8,752 bases of DNA from Balneolaceae bacterium (GCA_007126675.1 SLAU01000064.1:1-8752); one strand, 5' to 3'; shown: positions 1-6,888, numbered from the stretch's first letter. The notes: generated by a model from the sequence alone, not told the origin. Made by a program: numbers and translations.

Positions 1-915
1 ATGGCGCATCTCGCGCAAACGCGCGTAGTTTATGCGAATGTAACGGAATCTTCAAAAATGGGATTGAGAGGAATGACTCATTGGTATGGCTTGCCCGAAG
101 CAATGTTTACTGACCGCGTAATTCAGGACTATCCGCTTGATTATAATTACAGTGACGAACAGCACAGATTTGAAGAAGCCGGCAGATTGTGGAAACAAGC
201 AGCTGAACCCGGGAGTAAGAAATGGAATAAGGTTATGGATCAGCTGCTCGAGCTGGATTTCGAAATAAATCCAACCTTTACAATCTATGAAGCCAGCAGA
301 GATCTGATGGCGCAGCGCCGGGCAGAGTGGCACGAAAAATACACACTGCCATCCTTATGGAGATTTTTTAAGCCCGACAGGCGGGCACACGGTTCTTACT
401 GGTTCGACTGGGGAACCGAACAGGAAATAGCTTGGAAAGAAAATTATCGCATCTGGATGAAGTTTATCAATGAGTATAAAAACCGGGGAGGTAAAGTTAC
501 ACTTGGTGCTGATGCGGGTTACATCTACAAGCTTTACGGATTTGCTTACATCCAGGAGATGGAGTTGTTCAGAGAAGCCGGTTTCCATCCTCTCGAAATT
601 TTTCAATCTGCTTCGCTCAGAGCAGCCGAGGTTTTGGGCGTTGATGATAAACTCGGAACAATTGAACCCAATAAACTGGCTGATTTGATATTGCTGGATG
701 AAAATCCGCAGCAAAACCTAAAAGTTTTATACGGAACGGGTGCAATCAGGGTAAATCAAGATAATGAGGCTGAACGTGTAGGCGGTGTTGTGTATACGAT
801 TAAAGACGGAATTGTTTTTGATGCAAAACAGCTGCTTAAGGATGTAGAAGAGATGGTAGATAAGAAAAAAGCTGAAGAAAATTTCAGAATTACTCAGCCG
901 GGACTCGATTATTAG
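1..915 (+). CDS. Amidohydrolase family protein, C-terminal part (5' end outside window)
   Basis: This is the C-terminal 304 residues of a metal-dependent amidohydrolase of the imidazolonepropionase-like/TIM-barrel superfamily. The ATG at base 1 is probably an internal methionine, because the N-terminal metal-binding HxH strand and early barrel strands are missing. Visible landmarks are a GMTHWYG stretch (residues 24-30, His27 a possible metal ligand), TLGADAG (167-173, Asp171 the likely catalytic/metal aspartate of the last barrel strand), and the closing signature SASLRAAEVLG (203-213) followed by GTIEPNKLADLILLDENP (219-236). In this superfamily that segment leads from the barrel back to the small beta-sandwich domain. 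A charged tail follows (DVEEMVDKKKAEENF). Members hydrolyse C-N bonds in cyclic amides, dipeptides or related compounds; the substrate cannot be read from this part. The gene converges on the crtC-like gene with a 166-bp gap, and I see no clear terminator directly after its stop. Family assignment is strong, substrate unknown. Confidence 0.85.
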   Translation: MAHLAQTRVVYANVTESSKMGLRGMTHWYGLPEAMFTDRVIQDYPLDYNYSDEQHRFEEAGRLWKQAAEPGSKKWNKVMDQLLELDFEINPTFTIYEASRDLMAQRRAEWHEKYTLPSLWRFFKPDRRAHGSYWFDWGTEQEIAWKENYRIWMKFINEYKNRGGKVTLGADAGYIYKLYGFAYIQEMELFREAGFHPLEIFQSASLRAAEVLGVDDKLGTIEPNKLADLILLDENPQQNLKVLYGTGAIRVNQDNEAERVGGVVYTIKDGIVFDAKQLLKDVEEMVDKKKAEENFRITQPGLDY

Positions 916-1012
916 ATTTTAACTATTGATCCTCAGTTCGACTAACCATATCAACGAAAAAATGTCGGCCCAGTCCCCTGATAACTGTTCAAAAAGTTCC
1001 CTATGATAGACG

Positions 1013-1098
1013 GTAGAATGTAACCCAGATATTTGTACGTGTTAGCGGGCTGTTGCAGGGAGATCAGCCGGAGGCAGTTTGTCACCAGGTTATTCTAC
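1013..1098. repeat. Imperfect 86-bp inverted repeat at the convergent junction
   Basis: The outer left arm is GTAGAAT (1013-1019), a 2-nt bulge GT, then AACC (1022-1025). The right arm is GGTT (1088-1091) plus ATTCTAC (1092-1098), so 11 bases pair across the element. A second, inner pair GGCTG (1048-1052) / CAGCC (1065-1069) sits inside with a 12-nt loop. The right arm overlaps the last codons and stop of the crtC-like gene. No T-tract follows on either strand, so it is not a standard intrinsic terminator. The 120 bp before the crtC stop contain about 48% G+C by direct count, against about 28% in the 120 bp at 1321-1440 inside that gene. It could be an RNA structure between convergent genes, a dispersed repeat element, or chance. 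Confidence 0.4.
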
Positions 1099-2152
1099 TG
1101 AGTTTTGGGCTTTTCTGGACCCAATGCGTTTTTTCGGGATAATGAATTCGCATGTTTACAAGTGGCCAAAAAATACGGGAATATATTTTGGACGGATTTA
1201 TGTATTCACTAAAACCAAAACCCTGTTCGGTTTTCCCAGCCCTGTCAACTATCACTCGGCTGATAAACCTTTGATAAAAAGGTCCGTTATCGATAACCCG
1301 GTTTTTTTGAACGAAGAAATTAAAGTTTTCGGATCTTAATTCAATTTTTCTTGCTGATTTTAGACCAAATATATTCCTTGCTTTACCTGTTTGAATCGTA
1401 ACTGGGTTATTTCCTTTTTGTACTTCTTTATCACATAATATCCATGCTTTATTTTCCCAAACTCCATCTTCATTCATCATGTAATAAATGAGTACAGAAT
1501 CAGAAAAATGGACCCTCCCCCAGTACCATTCTCTGAAACTCTCTTTCATCGGCTCTGCGCCCACATTGTGATCATGGTAACCACGACCATCAAACTTTGC
1601 CTGAAATGATTTAAAACCGCCGATTTGAATTTCTCCTGAAACAGCAGCCCCGGGTTGCACAAGGTTCCATTGATGTGTGGCAGATCCAACACCGTGATCA
1701 TTCTGTGTTAAATCAAAAGATATTTTATCTGACTTAAATGAAAGCTCGCCCTCAATAAAGTCTCCCGATGGCAGCTTTTGATCAAGCTTAACTTTGTATG
1801 TCAAACTTTCCCCATCTTCTTCCAGATGAAATGTGTTTTTTTTGATTCTGCCTGAAGGTTTTGTTTCACCAAAGTTTGAATCAACCGGGTTTACTTCTTC
1901 AAACCCATAATAAATGGTTTCGCCATTGTGATAAACCGATATGCTGATTGCGGGGAAATCATCCGCAATTACATCCTTCTCTTCATCGATTCGCTCAATA
2001 TATCTGCGTGAAAATGGATTACCATCATAAAAAATGATCACTATTCCGGTTTTGCCATCCTCAGATAAAGAATCAAAATACCACCATTCATAACTGCCGG
2101 GATTCGGTTTATTTGATTTGGTATCTTTCCTGTAATCGGAAATTATTTTCAT
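1082..2152 (-). CDS. crtC: CrtC-like carotenoid 1,2-hydratase (hydroxyneurosporene synthase family)
   Basis: A 356-residue protein of the CrtC/AttH lipocalin-like family, whose studied members add water to the terminal C-1,2 double bond of acyclic or monocyclic carotenoids to give a tertiary 1-hydroxyl. Diagnostic stretches are GSYEWWYFD (residues 19-27), HQWNLVQPGA (160-169), FDGRGYHDHNVGAEPM (187-202), REWYWGRVHF (207-216) and QGFGFSEYINP (310-320). The aromatic and His/Asp residues of the HDHN segment form the recognised core of the family. No signal peptide is evident. It is divergent from a CruC-like glycosyltransferase across 68 bp, which supports a role in carotenoid tail modification. 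The start ATG has an A/T-rich leader with no Shine-Dalgarno, like its neighbours. The last ~15 residues (after HYPEKTH) look poorly conserved, and the final codons fall in an inverted repeat, so the native 3' end may have been altered. AttH-like proteins without carotenoid function share the fold, so the exact reaction is inferred. Confidence 0.8.
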   Translation of the reverse strand: MKIISDYRKDTKSNKPNPGSYEWWYFDSLSEDGKTGIVIIFYDGNPFSRRYIERIDEEKDVIADDFPAISISVYHNGETIYYGFEEVNPVDSNFGETKPSGRIKKNTFHLEEDGESLTYKVKLDQKLPSGDFIEGELSFKSDKISFDLTQNDHGVGSATHQWNLVQPGAAVSGEIQIGGFKSFQAKFDGRGYHDHNVGAEPMKESFREWYWGRVHFSDSVLIYYMMNEDGVWENKAWILCDKEVQKGNNPVTIQTGKARNIFGLKSARKIELRSENFNFFVQKNRVIDNGPFYQRFISRVIVDRAGKTEQGFGFSEYINPSKIYSRIFWPLVNMRIHYPEKTHWVQKSPKLSRITW

Positions 2153-2220
2153 AAGAATTTAATCCGCATTAAATCGGTTTATCAAGTGATTAAAATTGAT
2201 CAGCCTTACAATAATTAAAA
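2153..2220. promoter_or_regulatory. Shared divergent promoter region with palindrome
   Basis: These 68 bp separate the start codons of the crtC-like gene and the glycosyltransferase and must hold at least part of both promoters. They contain a perfect inverted repeat ATTTAAT-CCGC-ATTAAAT (2157-2174), only 4 bp from the crtC-like start codon. A second, imperfect one centres on ATCA-AG-TGAT (2181-2190), extended by TT and AA beyond one mismatch. A TACAAT (2207-2212) could act as a -10 box for the glycosyltransferase but has no well-spaced -35. The palindromes are candidate operators for coordinated control of the pair. No regulator gene lies next to them. Confidence 0.45.
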
Positions 2221-3399
2221 ATGATCGAAACTCTGCTGTTCTGGTTAAATTCGTTTGCGCTTTTTTATATGCTTTTAACATCTGTTGTGTTCCTTAGAAA
2301 CAGATTTGAGCTCACAAATTTAATCTATCAAAAACCTGATTCTTCATTTACAAAGAAGATATCAGTTTGTATTCCAGCCCGCAATGAAGAAGCGGTAATT
2401 GGAAAATTACTTGAATCGGTGTGTACGCAAAAGCATGGAAATTTTGAGATCCTTGTTTTGGATGATAACTCAGAAGACAGAACTGCTGAAATAATCAAAC
2501 GTTACAGTGAAAAGTTTCCCGGGTTAGTAAGAAAAATTGACGGCGCACCAAAACCTGAAGACTGGCTCGGAAAACCCTGGGCATGTAATCAGCTCGGTAA
2601 AACTGCAACCGGCAATATTATACTTTTCCTGGATGCTGATACCGAATTATATGATCAGTTTTTGGAAAAACTGGAAGCCACATTTAAGAAATACAATTTG
2701 GATATGTTAACCGTTTGGCCGGAACAAATAATGCGCGGTTTTTGGCAGCAATCTGCTATGCCTCTGGTTTACTATGCATTACTCACGTTACTCCCCTCTA
2801 TTTATGTATATCGGAAACCTCGCTGGATGCCTTCTTTCGTATATAAAAGATTTTCAGATACCTTTGCCGCAGCCTGCGGACAATGTGTTGCTTTTACAAA
2901 ACAAGCCTACTCAGAAATCAGTGGCCATGAATCGGTAAAGTCTGAAATTGTGGAAGATGTTGAACTTGCAAGGGAAATTAAGAATAAGGGATTAATTCTT
3001 AGAATGTTTTCCGGAGTTGGCTCTATTCGGTGCGATATGTATCAATCATCAAAAGAAATGTTCCAGGGGTTTCGAAAAAACTTCCTGGCCGGTTTTAACT
3101 ATTCGATACCTAAATTTTTATCTGCCGCTTTAATTCATATCATTGTTTTTATAATTCCATTTTATTCAATCATTCACGCATGGATTTTCCGGTATGCGGA
3201 AATATTCTTTATGGCAGCCGGAGTTATTTCACTGGTTTTATTGCATAGACTTATACTCGCTGTTTGGTTCAGATGGAACCCGATTTATGCCTTTACCCAC
3301 CCGATAGGTGTGCTTTGGTTTCAATGGCTTGGCATGGTTAAAATCTATGATTATCTGACAGGTAACAAAGTATTGTGGAAGGGACGTAAAGTTTCGTAA
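2221..3399 (+). CDS. Membrane-associated family 2 glycosyltransferase, CruC/CrtQ-like
   Basis: A 392-residue GT-A fold glycosyltransferase. An N-terminal membrane anchor spans about residues 4-24. The nucleotide-sugar domain begins with ISVCIPARNEE (47-57), then LVLDDNSEDRT (78-88), the metal-binding DxD-type motif FLDADTE (136-142), and the acceptor/catalytic acidic pair in IVEDVELA (243-250). A hydrophobic stretch at about 178-196 and two C-terminal membrane helices (about 298-320 and 326-348) fix it to the inner face of the membrane. It ends with VLWKGRKV, resembling the W-x-GR ends of related enzymes. Homologues include chlorobactene glucosyltransferase CruC and staphyloxanthin CrtQ. The divergent CrtC-like neighbour makes a carotenoid tertiary alcohol the most likely acceptor, with glucose the usual donor sugar in this group. 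No CruD-like acyltransferase is in the window. A glycolipid acceptor remains possible. It is followed 53 bp later by xerC with no obvious terminator between. Confidence 0.8.
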   Translation: MIETLLFWLNSFALFYMLLTSVVFLRNRFELTNLIYQKPDSSFTKKISVCIPARNEEAVIGKLLESVCTQKHGNFEILVLDDNSEDRTAEIIKRYSEKFPGLVRKIDGAPKPEDWLGKPWACNQLGKTATGNIILFLDADTELYDQFLEKLEATFKKYNLDMLTVWPEQIMRGFWQQSAMPLVYYALLTLLPSIYVYRKPRWMPSFVYKRFSDTFAAACGQCVAFTKQAYSEISGHESVKSEIVEDVELAREIKNKGLILRMFSGVGSIRCDMYQSSKEMFQGFRKNFLAGFNYSIPKFLSAALIHIIVFIIPFYSIIHAWIFRYAEIFFMAAGVISLVLLHRLILAVWFRWNPIYAFTHPIGVLWFQWLGMVKIYDYLTGNKVLWKGRKVS

Positions 3400-3452
3400 T
3401 TGTTAAGATTGGCATTTTATTTTATTCAAAGAAACTACATATTAATGTATAG

Positions 3453-4367
3453 ATGAGGCGAGAAATTGAAAAATATCTGAAATATCTGAAGATCGAAAAA
3501 AATGCTTCCCGGCATACCATTATCTCTTACGAGAATGATTTAAACCAGTTTACTGAGTTTATCGAATCTGAATCAGAAAATAATGAAGCTATTGAACCAG
3601 AAAGTATAGACCGATTGTCAATAAGGCTCTGGCTGGGCCATCTTTCCGAGCAGGGAATGGCCAGAAATTCAATTGCAAGAAAAGTAGCCTCTATTCGTTC
3701 GTTTTTTAAATATTGCTTTAAAAGAGGATACATAACTAAAAATCCTGCTCATTTATTAATTGTTCCCAAAAAAGAAAAACGGCTGCCTGCAACTATCCAA
3801 AGCGAAGACATTAACCGTATGATGGAACTCGCTGATGGTGATACACCAGCTGAAAAACAAAACAGGGCAATACTGGAACTCTTTTACAGTACCGGAATTC
3901 GCTTAAGTGAGCTAACAGAGTTAAACGTAAAAGATCTGAACTTTAAGCAGAAACAGATACACGTAACTGGAAAAGGAAACAAACAGAGAATTATACCTTT
4001 GGGTTCACATGCTTTAAATGCCTGTAAATCTCATCTGGAAACCAGAGAACAACTATTTGGGAAAAATACTGAACCTGATGACAGGCAATCGTTGTTTATA
4101 TCACCAACCGGTAAACGTTCGTACCCAAGAATGATTCAACGAATCGTAAAAAATTACTTTGAACTTGCAACCGAATCCTCAAAAAAAAGCCCGCATGTAT
4201 TGCGCCATAGTTTTGCAACACACTTACTGGATGCTGGAGCCGATATTCGAATGATTAAAGAGCTATTAGGCCACGCAAATCTCTCAGCAACTCAAGTTTA
4301 TACGCATACGAGCGTGGAGCGCTTAAAAAAAGTTTACGATAACGCCCACCCAAGGGCAGAAAATTAA
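3453..4367 (+). CDS. xerC: Tyrosine recombinase XerC/XerD
   Basis: A 304-residue tyrosine recombinase of normal Xer length, acting with its partner at dif to resolve chromosome dimers at cell division. The N-terminal SAM-like core-binding domain covers about residues 1-88, with the family opening YLKYLKIEKNASRHTIISYE. The catalytic domain follows. All active-site residues are present: Arg150 in STGIRLSEL, Lys174 in TGKGNKQR, His248 and Arg251 in HVLRHSFATHLL, His274 in LLGHANLS, and the nucleophile Tyr283 in QVYTHTS. There are no neighbouring integrase-type cargo genes and no att-like repeats, so this is the housekeeping enzyme and not a mobile integrase. It opens an operon with hpf (21-bp gap) and hprK; xerC followed by a short HPF gene is a frequent arrangement in Bacteroidota. 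XerC and XerD are hard to tell apart by sequence alone, so the letter is a convention. The leader lacks a Shine-Dalgarno. Confidence 0.93.
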   Translation: MRREIEKYLKYLKIEKNASRHTIISYENDLNQFTEFIESESENNEAIEPESIDRLSIRLWLGHLSEQGMARNSIARKVASIRSFFKYCFKRGYITKNPAHLLIVPKKEKRLPATIQSEDINRMMELADGDTPAEKQNRAILELFYSTGIRLSELTELNVKDLNFKQKQIHVTGKGNKQRIIPLGSHALNACKSHLETREQLFGKNTEPDDRQSLFISPTGKRSYPRMIQRIVKNYFELATESSKKSPHVLRHSFATHLLDAGADIRMIKELLGHANLSATQVYTHTSVERLKKVYDNAHPRAEN

Positions 4368-4388
4368 CCCTAAACCGATTAAATAACT

Positions 4389-4688
4389 ATGAAAACCACT
4401 TTCACAGCAAGACATTTTGAAGCCGACCAAAATCTTAAAGAGTACAGCCTTGATGCTGTGCAAAAACTGGAACAGTTTTATGATAAAATACTTGTATGTG
4501 ATGTATTATTGCAGCCGGGACAGGATGATGAAAATCCCTTCAGAGCTGAACTGAATGTAAAAGTACCAAAGAAATTGTTAAACGTGCAGGAGGCTGCTCC
4601 ATCCTATGAACAGGCTATTAACTCAGCAGTTGATACTGCAATCCGACAAATACGAAAATATAAAACCAAACACTTCGAGCAGTACTAA
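4389..4688 (+). CDS. hpf: Short-form ribosome hibernation promoting factor (HPF/RaiA)
   Basis: A 99-residue single-domain member of the HPF/YfiA (RaiA) family. These proteins bind the 30S decoding region where mRNA and tRNA would sit and store ribosomes in an inactive state during slow growth or starvation. The beta-alpha-beta-beta-beta-alpha pattern is visible: a first strand (KTTFTARHF), a first helix (NLKEYSLDAVQKLEQF), strands around ILVCDVLLQ and FRAELNVKVP, and the final basic helix with SYEQAINSAVDTAIRQIRKYKTKH. It stops after the N-terminal domain and lacks the C-terminal dimerisation domain of long HPF, so by itself it should not drive 100S dimers in the long-form way. It sits 21 bp after xerC and 10 bp before hprK, with tandem in-frame stops (TAATAA), which points to co-transcription with both. 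Confidence 0.9.
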   Translation: MKTTFTARHFEADQNLKEYSLDAVQKLEQFYDKILVCDVLLQPGQDDENPFRAELNVKVPKKLLNVQEAAPSYEQAINSAVDTAIRQIRKYKTKHFEQY

Positions 4689-4698
4689 TAAATAAATT

Positions 4699-5727
4699 AT
4701 GTCTCTGCAAAATCTAAAGCCAATACCGGGTAAAGAGAAGATTGATGTAGCTTCACTTATTAAACGTTTACGGACACATGTCCAGATCGCGATTGAAGTG
4801 ATTACCGGTGACTCTTTCTTAGAAGAAAAGTTTGTCACCGAAATTGATCTTCACAGGCCCGGCCTGGCTCTTGCAGGTTATATTGAGCTTTTCACGCATC
4901 AGCGAATACAAATAATCGGTAACACCGAAACTCAGTATATCAAATCCCTTTCTGATAAAGACCAATTTGAGTCTTTCAAAAAGCTGACCTCATTTGATGT
5001 ACCTCTGATTGTATTAACTGATAACAACACACTGCCACAAAAGCTCTTAAAAAGAGCAGAATCTCAAAAGATTCCGATTATCAGTACCTCTCTCGAAACA
5101 ACCAAATTCATGTTTTTGCTAAGAGATTTTCTGGAGGATTTCTTTGCAACACAGGCTGTGGCTCATGGCACAATGGTTGATGTTTACGGAATAGGTATAC
5201 TGATAAGCGGGAAATCCGGCATTGGTAAAAGTGAAGTTGCCTTGGATTTGGTTGAAAGAGGACACCGGCTTGTATCGGATGATGTGGTAATGCTTACAAA
5301 AAAAGGAAGCGTATTACTTGCTTCAGCCACCGAAACCAATAAACATTTTATGGAAATACGCGGCCTTGGCATTGTTGATGTTTTATCAATGTTTGGAATT
5401 CGCTCTATTCGCTATCAAAAAAGGCTTGAAGTAGTTCTTCAGCTTTCTCTATGGGGAGACTCAAAAGATGTTGAGAGAACCGGTTTAAACCATAAGTCAG
5501 CTGAAATTTTAGATACAAAAATACCCTTAATACATCTGCCGATTACACCCGGAAAAAATATTACTGTAATTGCAGAAGTAATTGCTCTTAACTATTTACT
5601 TAAACATTACGGTTACAATGCAGCAGAGGCACTCCAGGAAAAAATAAAACAGCATATCAGTGAAAAAAAACATCGCTATGATATGCCAGGTAGGGCAGTT
5701 GAGTACTTTGAGGGAGATTTTGAGTAA
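4699..5727 (+). CDS. hprK: HPr kinase/phosphorylase
   Basis: A 342-residue HprK, a bifunctional enzyme that phosphorylates HPr (or its paralogue Crh/NPr) on a serine using ATP or PPi and reverses this by phosphorolysis. The N-terminal domain is at residues ~1-145, with the typical LHRPGLALAGY. The catalytic domain starts near VAHGTMVDVYG (His156 matching the conserved active-site histidine). It has the P-loop GKSGIGKS (171-178), HRLVSDDVV (189-197, conserved acidic residues), and the family signature EIRGLGIVDVLSMFGIRSI (219-237). Length and motifs are complete, so the enzyme should be active. No HPr, EI or EIIA gene is in the window, so the phospho-acceptor is elsewhere. It is the last gene of the xerC-hpf-hprK operon, and a terminator hairpin begins within its last nine codons. 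In non-Firmicutes HprK usually serves a regulatory phosphorelay, not sugar uptake; whether that holds here is inference. Confidence 0.95.
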   Translation: MSLQNLKPIPGKEKIDVASLIKRLRTHVQIAIEVITGDSFLEEKFVTEIDLHRPGLALAGYIELFTHQRIQIIGNTETQYIKSLSDKDQFESFKKLTSFDVPLIVLTDNNTLPQKLLKRAESQKIPIISTSLETTKFMFLLRDFLEDFFATQAVAHGTMVDVYGIGILISGKSGIGKSEVALDLVERGHRLVSDDVVMLTKKGSVLLASATETNKHFMEIRGLGIVDVLSMFGIRSIRYQKRLEVVLQLSLWGDSKDVERTGLNHKSAEILDTKIPLIHLPITPGKNITVIAEVIALNYLLKHYGYNAAEALQEKIKQHISEKKHRYDMPGRAVEYFEGDFE

Positions 5728-5753
5728 CAAATTGGCTCCAAAGTACTCTTTTT
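5701..5753 (+). terminator. Intrinsic terminator overlapping the end of hprK
   Basis: A perfect 10-bp inverted repeat: GAGTACTTTG (5701-5710, within the last codons of hprK) pairs with CAAAGTACTC (5739-5748), followed at once by TTTTT (5749-5753). The 28-nt loop can fold further through TTTG (5719-5722) / CAAA (5728-5731) and GGAG/CTCC pairing in an alternative register. It should end transcripts from the xerC-hpf-hprK operon and isolate the M23 peptidase gene downstream. Confidence 0.75.
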
Positions 5754-5815
5754 AATACCATTGTTAATATATTATCTTTAATACTGCTCAGAAATAGTCT
5801 ACTACGTTAAAAACA

Positions 5816-6790
5816 ATGAAACATTCTCATCACTACATTTACGACAGTGACAAGTGTGAATTTGTACCTATTACTTACCCCAAACATGAGGAAGCAGTTC
5901 ATACTTTCTCAGTATGGATTATCAGTGGTGTGGTATTTGCCTCACTTTGCATAGCAATACTTTCTCATAATTTTGGAAGCCCTGCAGAAATTGCTTTGAA
6001 GGCAGAAAATAACCGGCTTATAGAACACCTCGAATCTACGCGAACTGTTATTCAAAGCCTTGAACAAGAAGTTCAGAGTATTGCTAATATGGACAATGAG
6101 ATGTACCGGTCTGTGCTTGGTATGGAGGTAATAGCTGAGGATGAACGTGTTCCGGGCACAGGAGGTGCCGATCCTTATGCTGAATTTGACGTTTACAGCC
6201 AGGATGCATCTGACATTTTGAAATGGACCGCTTCAAGGCTCGACAATCTTGAACGAAGAGTAAATGTTCAAAAAATGTCATTTAAAGAAATTCAAAGTTA
6301 TTACAACGAAAATAATGAAAGATTACGTCACCTTCCTGCTATCAGACCTCTGCATGGTGTTCTGTTAAGCGGATTTGGCATGAGAATTCATCCTGTTTTC
6401 AGATATAAAAGGATGCATGAAGGAATTGATTTCAGGGCTGATATTGGTACAGATATTCATGCCACAGGTGATGGAGTGGTAGAGTTTGCAGGCCGCCGAG
6501 GCACTTATGGTAATCTTTTAATTATTGATCACGGTTTTGGGTACAAAACAAGATATGCACATCTCTCCGGTTTTGCTGATGGCATCAGACCCGGAACCAG
6601 AGTAGAGCGCGGCGAGCTGGTAGGCTACACAGGAAACACCGGCGTAACAAATGGGCCACACTTACACTATGAAGTTCGATTTAACGGACAGCCTGTGGAT
6701 CCTTTGAACTATCTGTTTGCAGATACAACTCCAGAAGAATATATGATGTATCAGGAAGTAGCCAGAAATAATCCAACTTCAATGGATTGA
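5816..6790 (+). CDS. Membrane-anchored M23 (LytM-type) metallopeptidase with coiled coil
   Basis: A 324-residue envelope protein. A short cytoplasmic N-terminus carries a YIYDSDKCEFVPI motif (residues 7-19), like the 'Y.YD..t..f..v' openings of many Bacteroidota M23 proteins. One membrane segment (about 30-50) follows, then an Ala/Glu-rich coiled coil (about 58-92), a linker, and the LytM domain (about 178-305). The Zn-peptidase set is intact: HEGIDF (His201, Asp205), YAHL (His249), and PHLHYEV (His282, His284). It should therefore be catalytically competent against peptide cross-links of peptidoglycan, unlike EnvC-type degenerate activators. The domain faces the periplasm. The hprK terminator upstream and an 88-bp gap suggest its own promoter, which I could not pick out with confidence. 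It converges with the response regulator gene. The substrate bond and any partner are not shown. Confidence 0.9.
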   Translation: MKHSHHYIYDSDKCEFVPITYPKHEEAVHTFSVWIISGVVFASLCIAILSHNFGSPAEIALKAENNRLIEHLESTRTVIQSLEQEVQSIANMDNEMYRSVLGMEVIAEDERVPGTGGADPYAEFDVYSQDASDILKWTASRLDNLERRVNVQKMSFKEIQSYYNENNERLRHLPAIRPLHGVLLSGFGMRIHPVFRYKRMHEGIDFRADIGTDIHATGDGVVEFAGRRGTYGNLLIIDHGFGYKTRYAHLSGFADGIRPGTRVERGELVGYTGNTGVTNGPHLHYEVRFNGQPVDPLNYLFADTTPEEYMMYQEVARNNPTSMD

Positions 6791-6828
6791 TACCTACCTC
6801 TTACTTTTCGGATGTGAAAGTTCGGCCT

Positions 6829-6851
6829 GACTAGAATAGTCGTGTGTTTTC
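6829..6851 (+). terminator. Weak candidate terminator after the M23 gene
   Basis: A small hairpin GACTA-GAA-TAGTC (6829-6841) starts 38 bp after the stop codon and is followed by GTGTGTTTTCT. The stem is only 5 bp and the T-run is short, so this is a low-strength candidate. It is the best-placed structure on the + strand in this convergent gap. Confidence 0.3.
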
Positions 6852-6888
6852 TCAGATCATAAAGGAAAGTTCATATCCTTCAGCTGTG

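Noticed and set aside
1026..1070. Integron attC-like site (GTTAGCGG)
   Set aside because: The core does not fit GTTRRRY/RYYYAAC at both ends, and no integrase or cassette genes are present.
1079..1339. An 86-codon + strand open frame
   Set aside because: It lies antisense within the crtC-like gene, whose family motifs are unmistakable, and its translation shows no recognisable domain.
3400..3442. Possible xerC promoter (TTGTTA or TTGGCA with weak -10 candidates)
   Set aside because: Neither -35 has a convincing -10 at 16-18 bp, and read-through from the glycosyltransferase gene is equally possible.
3445..3456. Four-codon leader ORF (ATG TAT AGA TGA) whose stop overlaps the xerC start as ATGA
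   Set aside because: Too short to distinguish from chance; there is no ribosome binding evidence and no attenuator-like structure beside it.
3453..4367. Tyrosine recombinase as a sign of an integrative element
   Set aside because: Length, motifs and the hpf-hprK operon context match housekeeping Xer; there are no att repeats, cargo genes or phage genes nearby.
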